Positions 31,620 through 43,666 of a DNA stretch of 64,000 nt are shown in pieces. Source of the DNA: Proteles cristata cristata (Eukaryota; Chordata; Mammalia; Carnivora; Hyaenidae); the NCBI GenBank assembly GCA_017311185.1, contig JAESUZ010003163.1, positions 484,244-548,243 of the forward strand, read 5' to 3'. The position numbers and the translations under genes are program-made. The notes beneath the pieces were generated by a model that was not told the DNA's origin, searched no databases, and saw only the letters and a program-made list of their open reading frames with translations. Within the stretch, counting starts at the first letter, position 1. Each line of letters starts with the position of its first letter.

Positions 31620-31867
31620 TGGGGTGCTTGAGTGGTTCAGTTGGTTAAGTGACTGACTTTTTGGCTCAGGTCATAATGTCATGGTTCGTGAGTTCGAGCC
31701 CCACATTGGCCTCTAGAGCCCCATGTTGGCCTCCGGAGCCCCACTTCAGGCTCTGCACTTACAGTGCGGAGCTTGCTTAGAGTCTCTCTCTCTCCTCTTT
31801 GCCCATCCCTGCCACCTCCATGTACTGCCCTGTCTCTCTCTCTCAAAATAAATAAACTTAAAAAAAA
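31620..31867 (+). mobile_element. CAN SINE, long form, with internal triplication
   Basis: GGGGTGCTTGAGTGGTTCAG head. A 20-bp unit beginning GAGCCCCA occurs three times (31696-31755). TSD AGTGCCACC / AGTGTCACA. Confidence 0.9.
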
Positions 31868-32145
31868 GTGTCACATGCATAATGGTAAAAACAAAATCTT
31901 AAAAACAACATACAAAGTGGGATGATAGAGCTAGGATTTGCCTTTCATTTATCATTCTTACATGAAATTGGTATGTAATAACATGTTAAGTTGGCTTGTG
32001 TATTTTAGCATGTCAGTTTAATCTTTTTGTTCTCCTAAAACTAAGATTTTCTATAAAAATCTTTCCTTTAAAAAAAAATCTCAAAACTGGGACCTAATAA
32101 TTAAGTTCTGTGTTCCAGGGAAGATTAATATCTTGTAGTGATTGA

Positions 32146-32608
32146 CCTTTTTTAAACATTTTTTAAATGTTTATTTTTCTTTCTTTCTTTCTTTCTTTAT
32201 TTATTTTTTTATTTATTTCTAGGAGAGAGTGAGAGAGCGTGAGCAGGGGAGGGTCAGAGAGAGAGGGAGTCATAGACTGAAACAGGCTCCAGGCTCTGAG
32301 CTGACAGTCAGCACAGAGCCTGACACGGGGCTCGAACCCACGAACCGCGAGATCATGACCTAAGCGAAAGTCGGACGCTTAACCGACTAAGCCACCCAGG
32401 CGCCCCAAATGTTTATTTTTCTTGAGAGAGAGAGCATGAGAGAGTGAGCAAGGAGGGAAGGGGCAGAGAGAGAGGGAGAGAGAATCCCAAGCAGGCTCCG
32501 TGCTGTCAGCAAAGAGCCTGACTCAGGGCTTGATCTCAGAACTGTGAGATTGTGACCTGAGCTGAGATCAAGAGTTGGACCTTTAACTGAGCCACCCAGG
32601 TGCTTCCC
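32146..32608 (-). mobile_element. Older CAN SINE split by a young one
   Basis: Outer parts 32146-32181 and 32407-32608 (GAGCCACCCAGGTGCTTCC). Ends 54 bp before a BCL2L13 exon. Confidence 0.88.
32182..32406 (-). mobile_element. Young CAN SINE nested in an older SINE
   Basis: Exact 17-bp TSD AAATGTTTATTTTTCTT (32165-32181 and 32407-32423). (TTTC)n at its tail. Has the 2-bp deletion (TAGACTGAAACAGG). Confidence 0.96.
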
Positions 32609-32662
32609 TGTAGCTTTTGCTATTATGTGTTAAAATAGATTTTTCTTTTATCCTGTCTTTAG

Positions 32663-32819
32663 CCTTTACCAGCACAGGCTTTGACCGTCATACTTCTCCC
32701 GTGTTCAGCCCTGCTAACCCAGAAAGCTCAGTGGAAGACTGCTTGGCTCATCTTGGAGAAAAAGTATCACAGGAAATGAAAGAGCCTCTACAAAAGGCAT
32801 TGCAAATGCTCCTCAGCCA
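32663..32819 (+). CDS. BCL2L13: BCL2L13 third coding exon (residues 71-122, BH3 region)
   Basis: The acceptor is TCTTTAG, ending at 32662. The donor is GTGAGT at 32820-32825. The exon is 157 nt: it completes Ala71, encodes 51 codons and leaves CA for the next exon (phase 2). The product begins AFTSTGFDRHTSPVFSPANP. Residues ~91-107 (ESSVEDCLAHLGEKVSQ) are the BH3-like segment, with the LxxLGE core in place of the classical LxxxGD. The following MKEPLQKALQMLLSQ is an amphipathic helix of the BCL-2 fold. An old SINE with a younger SINE inside it ends about 55 bp upstream, so the acceptor region is closely flanked by retroelements. Confidence 0.95.
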
Positions 32820-34302
32820 GTGAGTTACTCTTGCTGAGTGGGAAGGTGGTTCTCTGAGTAGTCTCTGGATCTCTCAGGCAGCACTGGATTGGTTAAGGCT
32901 TTGTTTTAGGTGAACGGTGCCCCTTCTCTTTTCTTCACTTTTTCTTTCTTTTGCTTTCCTAAAGCATCTCTGTGTTTTGATTGACAACTTTTACATCAAA
33001 GTGGTGATTTAACTGTTCCAACATGGATTTGATCATTTGTGTTTACTTGTTGATCTGTCAGGATTCAACAAATGCTTTAACTGCTTTGTAAATATAAACT
33101 ATTTCACTTGTCCTGACCACTTTCTACTACCATTCTGTCTAGTGGCCAACATAAATATAAGGGTTAGGGTTTTATGCATTGTAATGTGGGGTTAACATCA
33201 TATCAGTATTTTAGGTATCCCAAATGTTGCTAAACTTTTGGCTTATCCATGAACAACCTCCACATTTTTATAGTGGAAACTTCTCTACTAACTATGGTTT
33301 TGATTGTTAAAGACAAGAAGCTTCTAGTGAAAGTATATTAAAATAGAACTAAGTCATTTATTGTAAATCTCAAAATTTCTTCTGATTCTCGCTGAGAATC
33401 ATTAAAGAATTGGTATAAATTAGAAAAAATTTGTTTTAATGAAGAATGATATCTAAAACAGGATGAAGACTGGTTTCTTCACTAAAAGAGTCAAAATTCA
33501 GATGTCAAAGTACTGTTGTAGTAAGGTAATTCCTTATTTTCATGAAGGCAAATTTTGTATGTTACCGTTTGTTAGAAGGAAGCACTTTGTGTTTAAAGAA
33601 AACTCAATTTGTTTCTGCATATTCTGGTGACATGAGCAAATGTAAAAATCCAAATTATGTGTAGGACACTGAAATGAAAGTCATGTTTGGATTTTCTTAA
33701 CTTTATATATAGAAAAGTTTAAAAATAAATGTGAAGAGAAGATTATCGGTGTCAGAAAATAAATAGGAAATTTGGATGGACAGCAATGGCTTTTAGAGTG
33801 TCCTGTGGAGACTTTAGGGGCCCTGAGAAGGTGAGGGATGGGGTCAGTAGGTGGGGCTTGTTAGGCCTTCTTCTGCTAAAGCAGAATAGCTATATTTTCA
33901 TATATTTTATATATCAAGGGTTCATGTAAGATTTGAAGAAACCTACTGTTTTGCCAAAAGCCAAAAAATTTGTAAAAGCTATTGGGACTGGGAATAAAAT
34001 AACAGGGTAGTAGAAGGCAAAAAATTATATTTCCACCTTGAATATAAACTATTTGTGGCTTTAAGAAAACCATTTCATTCTATATCTATATTTCCGCATC
34101 TATTAATTTCAACTTTACTGGGATAGTATAAGCTCTCTGAAGAATAGTGTTATATAGATAAAGTATTTTTTTTTTTGGCATTCTTTTCATAATCTATAGG
34201 AAATACTGATTATTTTTCACTGCGAAGTAAATTATATTTTAAAATGTATAGTGAGGTGAATACTTGGTGATTTTTCCCCCCAAACCCTAAATACTGACAT
34301 AA
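32820..34302. other. Intron, repeat-poor
   Basis: Almost 1.5 kb without a young repeat directly after a BCL2L13 exon. AT-rich; nothing recognised. Confidence 0.6.
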
Positions 34303-34334
34303 TTATTATTTATTTATTTATTATTTATTTATTC

Positions 34335-34448
34335 GTTTGTTTTTTTAAAGATTTTATTTTTAAATAATCTCTACACCCTATGTGGAGCTCAAACTCACAG
34401 CCCTAAGCTAAAGAGTTGCATGTTCCACTGAGCCAGCCAGGCACCTCT
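34335..34448 (-). mobile_element. CAN SINE, short form, with (TTTA)n
   Basis: AAATAATCTCTACACCCTAT..TGAGCCAGCCAGGCACC. (TTTA)n at 34303-34333 precedes it. TSD TGACATAATTATT (34295) / TTACATAATTATT (34448). Confidence 0.9.
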
Positions 34449-35261
34449 TACATAATTATTTTTTAAATTGGTACCTCTGGTTGTATATCAGAGTCTGGCC
34501 TCTTTATGAATAAATTTTTTTCAGTAATTTACTTTTGAAAGTTGTTAAGCTTCGTTACTAATACCTTAAAAATAGCTCATTGATGATGAACTAGAAGTAT
34601 TATACAGGTTGGTGAGAATAATATTTAAGGTAGAAAATACTGCCTACTCCAGTTTTGCTCGGATAGGAAGCTAATCTGGAACTCTTCGTATAGTCAAGCA
34701 CCAGCATTTTGAAAAGTTTTCCTTCTGCCCCTTTTTCTTCTTTGGTCTGTTCAAATAGCTCATTAGATAGGGCTGATTTTTCAGCTACTTGCTTTTCTAT
34801 GTATTAAATTTCCTCTGAATGTTTTAATCTGCTGGATCTTTTATGTGCATATATGTGTGTACATATAATGATTCAAATCATGTTTCATTCTGAAGGATGC
34901 TAGAGTACTTTAGCCTGATAGACAAAATGCCAATAAGGACTCCTGTGACCCACAGCAGCCTCATACAGTTCAGAAAAGGAAGTGAAGGGAGTAAAGCTTC
35001 AGGGAGAATATAGGTAGGTAGATTGTATAGTATCTGAAGTTCAAGTCTTAAAACTACTTGGTATTTAGCTCAGGGCTTCTAAAAACTTCTAAGCTTATTT
35101 TAATGGTAATGTACTATCAGGAAGGTAGTACATAACATCTTATTAAAGAGGTCATCTATGCATCTTACCTCCTTGCAGCATCACTGTAGTATCGATTTGA
35201 TATTGACTTGTATAAAAGAATGATACCTGTGTCATCAGAACTATTCTCTGAAGTATGTAGA
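34449..35261. other. Intron, no feature recognised
   Basis: Unique-looking, AT-rich. Confidence 0.55.
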
Positions 35262-35550
35262 CCAGCACTGTACAATAGATATAATGTAAGTCATGTATAT
35301 GTAATTTAAAGTTTTCTAGCAACCATATTAAAAATTTAGATTTTTAATATATTTTATTTAACCCAGTATATTCAAAATATTAGCTTTAACAGGCACTCAA
35401 TAAAAAAATATTAATGAGCTATTTTATATTCTTTTTTCCTTACTAAGTCTTAGAAATCTAGTATGCATATTGCATTTTCAGTACATCCTTAGCCGCATTT
35501 CAAATGGTCATCAGCCACATGTAGTATCTAGACATTATCATGGCATATGT
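35262..35550 (+). mobile_element. hAT-type non-autonomous DNA transposon, nearly complete
   Basis: AGCACTGTACAATAGATATA at the left, ATATTTTATTTAACCCAGTATATTC in the middle and GCCACATGTAGTATCTAGAC at the right follow the common 'CACTGTCCAATAGAA..GCCACATGTGGCTAGTGGCTA' element from end to end. Confidence 0.65.
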
Positions 35551-35574
35551 CACAATCCTAATTTAAAATAGGAG

Positions 35575-35765
35575 TAGTGTGGCCTTTGGACCTGGATCTA
35601 GCAATTCTTACATTGCTGCTTGCCAGCTGTGTGGATTTGGGACAGTCTCTTTGTTTTTTTGAGCTTCAATTTCCTAATGTGTAAAATGATAATATATAAA
35701 ATATAAACATATAAAAATATCAAACCAAACCATAGGCTACCAGTGAGTGGTAGCTGTCATCAATA
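35575..35765 (+). mobile_element. MIR SINE (+)
   Basis: TTGCCAGCTGTGTGGATTTG..GGACAGTCTCTTTG..GAGCTTCAATTTCCTAATGT..GTAAAATGATAATA is the core and 3' part of an ancient MIR. Confidence 0.85.
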
Positions 35766-36665
35766 TTAAATATTTATAGGCTGAAGAGCTCACAGACCAG
35801 ATTCAGAGTAGAAAATGTCTTTGGAATGGATTTCAAAATCCTATAAAACCAAGATTCCTCTCCTTTTTTACGTATATGTTAATATTTTGCCCACAAAAGG
35901 TGGGGAGGTAAATTTCATTAAATCTAATATTCAGGATTTTAGATTTAGGTGTTGTATTTGGTTGTTGTTAATTTGTACATGAAACCAACCAAGTCTTACA
36001 CATAGTACCTAAAGTGCCTTAATAAATTAATGAGTATTATCATCCTTCAGTGATTTTTTTTTTTTTGGTATGACTAGAACTTACATGGAAATAATCACAA
36101 AGGCTTATCTCTGCCCTCCAGGATTTGATGTCATAAGACTCCAAGTTAAAAATAGAGCTCTATTTACTGGCCTAGTTTATTTCAACTCCTTACATCCTCA
36201 ATTTGAGAAGTCTTTCAGTGACATGTGTCTTTAATTTTTAAGTGTTTTAAATTTTTTGCCTTTAAAATAAGTTAAAATTGTGCTTTTAATTTTATTAATG
36301 AGATCATTTTTGTTACTATTTGATCTTATTTTAATAACCCAAGTGTTTGTTTATCCCCAACATGGAGATCCTGTTGGATAAGTTTCAAACAATTATTTTA
36401 AAAGTGTTATTGCTTATTACTATTTTCCTATGTTGTTAACTGCTTTCCCAAGCTGGTAGCATGCCTCTCAGCCTATAGGGAGTGACTGAAGAGAAATGCA
36501 TACCAAATGTTAAAGCCACATCTCATACAAAACAATATGTGGAATATATTCTTGGGTACCTTAGCAAAAAATTCAACAGCAGAATAGTGACTGTATATTT
36601 ATTCATCTGGAAATTTAGACTTTTCCTTCTTTGTGACCCAGACTTTTAAAAAAAAATCTCTACAG
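35766..36665. other. Intron, no feature recognised
   Basis: Unique-looking up to the BCL2L13 acceptor; T-run at 36056-36066. Confidence 0.55.
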
Positions 36666-36735
36666 GCCAGTGACATATCAGGCATATCGGGAATGTACAC
36701 TGGAGACTACAGTTCATGCCAGCGGCTGGAATAAG
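36666..36735 (+). CDS. BCL2L13: BCL2L13 fourth coding exon (residues 123-146, BH1)
   Basis: The acceptor CTACAG ends at 36665 and the donor GTATTA starts at 36736. The 70-nt exon adds one base to finish Gln123 and encodes PVTYQAYRECTLETTVHASG followed by WNK, ending in phase 0. Residues 138-148 (TVHASGWNK plus IL from the next exon) are the BH1 motif, whose Gly-Trp pair is conserved across BCL-2 proteins. The human residue at position 130 is Phe as I recall, and here it is Tyr. This is the shortest coding exon in the window, and the frame is intact. Confidence 0.94.
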
Positions 36736-37154
36736 GTATTAACCAAATTATCTTTTCTCTTACTAGATTTTAGTGTGTTGATTAAGTGCAGGAGAAATTG
36801 TTAACATCATTAACTGTTGAGCTCATTATTTAATGCATAAATCCAATTGTGTTAAGTGGATGTTTTTGATTAAAGTGGTTTTTTGGTTAATGCTGCAAGA
36901 TTTTGGTTGGCCCCAAAATACATGTCCCATAGTGTGCCACTCTTCCTATCTGTTCTCAATTTTCCGTCATTTCTTCATTTTTCTATATTGGACGTGACAT
37001 TTATTTCCAGATGGTTATTTGTTACCCTGTGTGTATGTCTCGGGGTAGAAAAGAATAAGAGCTTCACATGGGAGACCACTTCTTCTGGTTTTCTCTTTCC
37101 CTTTTGTTTTTGTTCTTCTAGTTTTCTTAAATGAGTAATACCATCTATGTTTTA

Positions 37155-37395
37155 TAATTTACAAGGTATCTCATGTCACATCTCATTGGATCATTACAAC
37201 CATCTTCTGCAGAAAGCAGAATGGAATTTTGTTTTTTTATTTTCTTATTTAGTTAGATCAGGTGAGTAATCAGAGAAAAAAGTTAATTGAATTGTTCAGG
37301 ACCCCTTGACTGGGAAATATTGGAATCAACTCTAGAGCTGAGTTCTCAGATCTTCTGATCCCAGCTTTAGAGTTTTTTCCACTGTACCATAGTAC
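37155..37395 (-). mobile_element. MIR-like SINE (-)
   Basis: TCATTGGATCATTACAACCA, GTTAATTGAATTGTTCAGGA, CTAGAGCTGAGTTCTCAGAT and TTTCCACTGTACCAT follow the antisense MIR (GCAGAGCTGGGATTTGAACC..CCACTACACCA). Confidence 0.6.
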
Positions 37396-37675
37396 TTATC
37401 TATGATCTCAGAGTGTATTATCCATTTATCACCTTGAAAAGGCAGAAAGTCTAAGGGGATGCAATATAGGAGGGCTTAGCTCAGTATGAGGAAGAACTGT
37501 GGCCCTTAGTGATATTGTGCTAGGAATGAGAAAATCAGTAGAATTATTTTTATAAATAGGCATGTCTACTCTGAATTTTTTTAAGTTTTTATTTTATCCA
37601 ACAATTCCACATATCCATATACATTCCATATATCATCACAACAAGTGCACTCCTTAATCCCCATCACCTATTAAA

Positions 37676-37881
37676 AATTTTTCTTTAATGTTTCTTTATT
37701 TTTGAGAGACAGAGCATGAATGGGGGAGGAGCAGAGAGAGAGGGAGACACAGAATCTGAAGGAGACCCCAGGCTCTGAGCTGACAGCACAGAGCCTGATG
37801 CGGGACTCAAACTCATGAACTGTGAGATCATGACCTGAGCTGAAGTTGGATACTTAACCAACTGAGCCACCCAGGCGCCCC
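37676..37881 (-). mobile_element. CAN SINE, long form
   Basis: TTTTTCTTTAATGTTTCTTT tail, GAGCCACCCAGGCGCCCCT head. C-rich DNA follows (37903-37922). Confidence 0.9.
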
Positions 37882-38024
37882 TTCCATAACCTATTTAACC
37901 CATCACCCCACCCCCCGCCCCTCTACTCAGAATTGTTAATCATATAAATCCAATTATGTGACCTTACTACCAAATTGATGTGTATTATTTTTACTCACCT
38001 TATAATACAGGCTTTGGAAGCATT

Positions 38025-38390
38025 ATAGCATAATAATTAGCATCATAGGCTACTTGTAATTGGACTTGTTTCAAATATCAGCTTTGTCACAGACTAGATG
38101 CATACTTTGGACAGTCCATTAAGCTTTCTAAATCTTACTTTTCTTTTTTTTTAAGTATTATTTATTTAAGTAATCTTTATACCCAACATGGGGCTGAAAC
38201 TTACAACCTCGAGATCAAGAGTTGCTTGCTCTTCTGGTTGAGCCAGCCAGGCACCCCTCTAAATCTGAATTTTCATATGCATAAAATGGATCTTATAATA
38301 CTAACCTTATAAATTTTACTAGATTTAAATGACATAATATAGTTAAATGCTTATTTAGTATATTCCCTGGCACCATAGTAAGGGAGAACT
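38025..38390 (+). mobile_element. MIR SINE (+), split by a CAN SINE
   Basis: CAGCTTTGTCACAGACTAGA..GACAGTCCATTAAGC, then beyond the short SINE at 38143-38258, CTGAATTTTCATATGCATAA..AATGGATCTTATAATACTAA, in MIR order. Confidence 0.8.
38143..38258 (-). mobile_element. CAN SINE, short form, inside a MIR
   Basis: TSD TCTAAATCTTACT (38128) and TCTAAATCTGAAT (38258). TTGAGCCAGCCAGGCACCCC head. Confidence 0.9.
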
Positions 38391-39778
38391 TGTTCTCAAA
38401 TAGTCACTATTATGGATGGGGTTCCACTATGTTATTTAACTGCAAATAACTTATTTAAAAAGTTTGTTTCATTTCCTTTCTTGGAGTTAAAAAACCCTCT
38501 TATTTGGATGTTTGAAATAGATTCATTATATAAATAAAAATGAGCTTGGTTGTGATATATTTCTTAGTATATCAAGTAACACATATGTAGGTATCTAATA
38601 TTACTAGCCTTCTTTCCCTATTCTATGTTATCTTTCTGTCACTTTTGTCTAGTGACTGTTAATCAATTCTTATATGTCCTCCTCCCCTTGATCCTATGGT
38701 TATCCAAAAAAAAAAAGTCTGAGTAAACCCCAGACTTCACTATTTTGTCTTCACCAATCTGATTTTTCCATTCTCTGCTTCATTTTAGTCCCTCATCTGG
38801 ACCAAAGGCTAAGGCTGTGGCTTGAATACCTCATGTAAATGAGGCTTGCCAACTAGAGTATTACTTGCTCTGCTAAATCCACTATTACTCTCCTACTAAG
38901 TCCTCTAGGGCTGAAAAGAATATGGCTGTCTGATAGGTAAATGAAGCTCAAATGGAACACTCATCAGAGAGAAGAGGGGGAAAAAAATGTCCACAGAAGA
39001 TGCCACTTTAGGGATAAACTGAATATCAGTTCATCTGTATAGGGATTCTAAAAGCATCTTGGTAAAATATTCTTTGTATCAAAAGAAGTGGAGGAAAAAA
39101 GCTGGTCACAGACCTGTATTAATAGTATGATTTTTCTTTTCATGTTTAACAGTCTTTAATTCAAATGTGAAAGTTTATTACAAGCCATTTATAGAGCTTG
39201 GGACTTGTTCTTTAAAAACAAGAATGGAGGAATGCAACAAAATGATCTTTCCACTTTTTTCTTCAGAAACTTTCAAAGAAAGGATAGATCATAGGACCAT
39301 AAAGATCCATTTAGTCATACCCACTTTCTCCCCCTACCAAGTAAGTCTTTCACCCATTCTGTAATCTTAATATATATTTCTGAAGGAAGATTTACTGTTA
39401 AGCTTGCTTACATAACTATTTAAAAATACTTAGCATCAGCTTGCTTCCTATAATGCCAAATAAATCAAATCATGAAACTAATTTCAATATGCATTTCTTC
39501 TTTTTAAAACAAGGGGTACTTATTGTAGAAAGCAATGCTTAGCCTACAGATACATTTCCCAGAAATGGCATATACCATTCAAAGGCCTAGATCCACTCAT
39601 GCTTTCAAAGTCTAATGTGTATAGAAGCATGAATGGCAAAATTTAAGATCAATATTATAACTTTTTTCTATTCATTTAAAACATAGTAAAGAAAAAACTG
39701 GCACACTTTGGAAATTCAATGGTATGATAGTATGATTCTTTAAGATAAGAGAGTACATATATAAATGTAGTATATATG
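38391..39778. other. Intron, no feature recognised
   Basis: Nearly 1.4 kb without SINEs. A 65-codon + strand frame at 39167-39364 lacks any known signature. Confidence 0.55.
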
Positions 39779-39996
39779 GGGCACCTGGGTGGCTCAGTCA
39801 TTTAAACATCTGACTTTTGGTTTTGGCTTAGGCCGTGATCTCACGGTTTCATGGCTTTGAGTCCCGTTTTGGACTCCTCCATCCTGCTGGTGCAGGGCCT
39901 GCTTGGAATTCTTGTTCTCCTTCTCTCTCTGCCCCTCCCTGACTTGCGCTGTCTCTGTCTCTCTCAAAATAAATAAATGTGAAAAAAAAAATAAAT
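39779..39996 (+). mobile_element. CAN SINE, long form
   Basis: GGGGCACCTGGGTGGCTCAG head, AAATAAATAAATGTG tail. TSD ATAAATGTAGTATATAT (39761) and ATAAATGTAGGTATATAT (~39991). Confidence 0.93.
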
Positions 39997-40448
39997 GTAG
40001 GTATATATATGCCTAGAAAAATAATTGAAATATGTGCCAAAATATTAAATAATGTGTAGTAATTATCTCTAAGTTATAGGTTCTTTTCTTTCTCTGCCCT
40101 ACCCCTACATGGGTATTGTTTTTCCCTATGTACTTATCTGCTTCTGAGGAAAAAAGAAAATGACCATCAAAGAGAAAAAGCCATGAAATGCTTAGCTTTG
40201 CCTTTTCTTGGGGGTATAGACTCTGCCAGAAATATACCTATGCTCAGGTGCATTAATTGAAGGCACCTGTGTATGGCCATTGGTCTGATGACTATAATTA
40301 TGTTACTTGTAAATTTCCATAACTGGTTATGGCACAGTCATAATCACTGTATTTTTTGACCTTGAGTTTAAATGGTGTCCAGAGACACACCACACTTTAC
40401 ATCTTATTTTTCTCACTCTCTTTATACCCTTTTTGTTAAAATAAACAG

Positions 40449-40555
40449 TGTATCCTGGCTGCTCAGTTGGTAGAGTGTGCAACTTTTGACCTCAGGGGTG
40501 TGGGTTTGGACCCCATATTGGGTATAGAGATTTATACTTAAAAATAATATCTTTA
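40449..40555 (+). mobile_element. CAN SINE, short form
   Basis: TATCCTGGCTGCTCAGTTGG head, GGGTATAGAGATTTATACTT end. Confidence 0.83.
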
Positions 40556-40770
40556 GGGACACCTGGGTGGCTCAGTCAGTTAAGTGGCCAACTTCAGCTC
40601 AGGTCATGATCTCACAGTTTGAACCTCGCATTGAGCTCTGTGCCAACAGCTTGAAGCTTGGAGCCTGCTTCAGATTCTGTGTCTCCTTCCCTCTGCCCTT
40701 CCCCAACTCACACTCTGTCTCTCTCTCAAAAATAAAATAAATAAACCTTAAAAAAGTAAAATGAAATCTT
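40556..40770 (+). mobile_element. CAN SINE, long form
   Basis: GGGACACCTGGGTGGCTCAG head, AAATAAAATAAATAAACC tail. Immediately downstream of the short SINE. Confidence 0.88.
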
Positions 40771-40919
40771 TAAAAAATTATAAAATAGAGTAAATATAAC
40801 TGTAAAAATAGAGCCAGCTATGGTGTTAGTACCTATTGTTCATAGTATAATAAATAAATTTTGGAAAAATAATAGCAAAAATAAATGATTTGCCTTGGTT
40901 AATTTTAGTGACATATTAA

Positions 40920-41610
40920 ATCACTAATATTTAAAATTTTTATTAAAATTTCTAGCATACACAAAAGCACAGTGAATAATATAGCAAACCCCATGTATCT
41001 GTCACTCAGCTTCAATAATGATTAACATATGACTGGTCTTGTTTCATCTTTTTCCCCCATACTCTTCTCATTCTTCCCCCAGGTTACTTTGAAGTAGACC
41101 CTAGACATCATTAAAGAAATATTTTAAAAAGTTTTTATTTATTTATTTTGAGAGAGAAGGAGAAAGAGGAGAGAGCATGTGGGTGCATGAGCAGGGGAAG
41201 GGCAGAGAGAAAGTGAGAAAGAGAATCCCAAACAGGCTCTGTGCTGTCAGTGTTGAGCCTGTCACGGAGCTTGATCTCATATGAGATCGTGACTTGAGCT
41301 GAAGTCAAGAGTTGGATGCTTAACTGACTGAGCCACCCGGAGGCCCCTCCTAAGTATCATTTTATTCATAAATATGTTAATATGTATTTTAAGGATGATA
41401 TCCCTTTTTTTAACCAACTGATAATACCACTATTTTACCTCAAAATATTAATAGTAATTCTGTCATCATATTATGCGGTATTCAGATTTTTCCAATTATC
41501 TCATAAAGGTATTTTTCTAAGATGATTTGTTTGAATTGAGATCCAAACAAGGTCTAAGCATTGCATTTGGTTGATAACCCTCTTGTTTTTACTTTTAAAA
41601 AAAAATTAAA
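40920..41610 (-). mobile_element. Old LINE fragment (L1/HAL1-like), SINE-interrupted
   Basis: ATAGCAAACCCCATGTATCT..TCACTCAGCTTCAATAATG, CCAGGTTACTTTGAAGTAGA and, after a SINE, TCAGATTTTTCCAATTATCT are phrases common to antisense 3' ends of old L1-related elements. Exact family is uncertain. Confidence 0.55.
41127..41348 (-). mobile_element. CAN SINE, long form
   Basis: AAAGTTTTTATTTATTTATT tail, GAGCCACCCGGAGGCCCC head; interrupts an old LINE. Confidence 0.9.
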
Positions 41611-41617
41611 ATATTCA

Positions 41618-41880
41618 TACCATAAAATTTACCCTTTTAAGGTATACAGTTTAGTGGCTTTTTTAGTACATTCACAGAGTTGTATAGCCATTTCCACCAT
41701 CTGATTCCTGAATGTTTTTATCTTCCCATAAAAAAAACCCATACTTCGTAGTAGTCACTCTCCATTTTCTGTTCTTCTCAGCCTCTAGCAGCATCACCCT
41801 ACTTTGTCTCTTTAAATTTGCCTATTCTGGACATTTCATATAAATGTGATCATGTACTATGTGACTGAGTGTCTTAATTT
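41618..41880 (-). mobile_element. Old LINE-1 3' fragment (antisense)
   Basis: AAAATTTACCCTTTTAAGGT..CATTCACAGAGTTGTATAGC and CTCTAGCAGCATCACCCTAC match the same antisense L1M 3' region seen at 29398-29720. Confidence 0.65.
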
Positions 41881-42879
41881 GTAGACTTATCCTCCCTCAT
41901 GTGTTTTTCTTTACTTACAAGTTATTTCTCTTGTAAAATCTCCTACTTTCTGGATTTTATTGACATCATTGAGATGTCACTTAACATTCTTCTGTATCTA
42001 TATTTCATTTCCTTTGGTAGGTAGATCTAGAAGCCTGCCTAATCATATTCACGTTTAATCTTTTTGGCAAGAATACATCATTGGTGGTGTTCCCTATTTC
42101 TTTGCATTACACTGTGTGATACATAATGCTTGGCTGACTCAAATTTTATTTTGAAGCAGATTGGACAAACATTCAAACCTAATCACTGGATTAGATACAG
42201 ATAAAATTTGTGGGATATGACATTTACTAGAATTGTTAAATTATAGAATGGTTACTGAATAGTAGATTGATAGATCAAAATATGTATTTTATAATCACAA
42301 ATATCTGTTCTGCTGGAAGAGATCCTTGGAGCTATAAACTAGTATATTTTATTTCTGCATCAGGCAAACTCATATATTCTTTAATAAAAAGATAATGTTA
42401 GCAAAGTCTAATCTATTGGAGGAAGGTGCCACATGGTACATATGAGGAGATAGTAAATGGAGGTATTCCTTTTTGGTGGTCAAAATTACCTTAGCCTTTC
42501 TTTACAAAATTACTGGAGGAAAAAATAACATATGTTATGTGGGGGTTACTATCATCTAGTAAGGAAATGATTTACAGAGAGGAATTCAAAAACTAAGACT
42601 GGTTGCTCTTTAGTCCTAGATATATGAATAGTGGGGACCTTCTAGGAATGGATGCTTGGGGATCCAGGTTTGGTGTTTGTTTTTTTTAACAATTTTTTAG
42701 TACTGTGGGAGAGGGAGTGCAAAAAATAAAACTGTCAAGTATAAGGTGATAAATTCTTGTGGATAGTACATTGCCAAGTTGATGAAATTGGTTAGAGAAG
42801 TAACTCAAGAAGTTTTGTGTGTAATCACAAAAATTAGAGGGCAAGTGGGTTTAACTATAATTAAGACAGTCCAAATTAC
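41881..42879. other. Intron, no feature recognised
   Basis: Unique-looking; nothing seen. Confidence 0.5.
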
Positions 42880-43330
42880 ATGTAAAAGTGGGCTTGGAAG
42901 TCCTCATATAGGTCCTTGAAGATAGTATGTCAAATAGGTAAATTAGAACATGTATCACCAAGAATACTACAATTAGCATTTGTTAATCCTGTAAAATGAC
43001 ATTTCTGCACTCTGGTTACTGCATTTCAAGAAAGATATAATTGAGTTGGAGAAGATCTGGGAAGGAATAACTTAAATGATTAAAACAATGGAAGAATGGC
43101 CATGTGAAGAACAGACTAAAAGATTAGTAAATTTCAGCCTAAAAAGTATAGTGAATGAGAAGGAATATGATTAAGGACTGAAATTAAGATAGCAGTGAAA
43201 GAGGATTACAGATTTATCTCTAGATGATTACACATAGTAAAACTAGGGCATCTACTTTTTGATCCATGAGAGAGGTAAATTTGGAACAAATAAAAATAAG
43301 TGTATAGGTATTATATAGCAAGTATAAAGT
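42880..43330 (+). mobile_element. Possible CR1/L3-type LINE remnant
   Basis: GGTTACTGCATTTCAAGAAA, GAGTTGGAGAAGATCTGGGA, TGATTAAAACAATGGAAGAA and GAAGAACAGACTAAAAGA resemble the conserved CR1/L3 reverse-transcriptase C-terminal region (a well-known ancient mammalian repeat). Divergence is high and boundaries are uncertain. Confidence 0.4.
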
Positions 43331-43666
43331 GTTTGCAACTCATTTCCTTAAGAGGTAATACAGCTTAAATGTGAATAACTTTAAAACATTGCGTATTTGT
43401 AGGTTATTAGGGGAACTTAGAATGTTTTGAGGTACAGAACATTGCAGGCCTTTGACGTTGATATGATCTAAGTTAGCAAGACTGATCAACAAGCTGTACC
43501 TTACTGCTTCTGCGAAGACAAAATGGGGCTAGATGAGCAATAAGTTTTGGGGGTTTTTTGTTTGTTTTTAATAATATGACAGTTTTCTAATTGTGAAGAA
43601 AGCCTAATATATTTTCTATAGCCCTGTTAGCCCTATACCCCTCCATTAGTGTTAAGAAAGGTTTTA

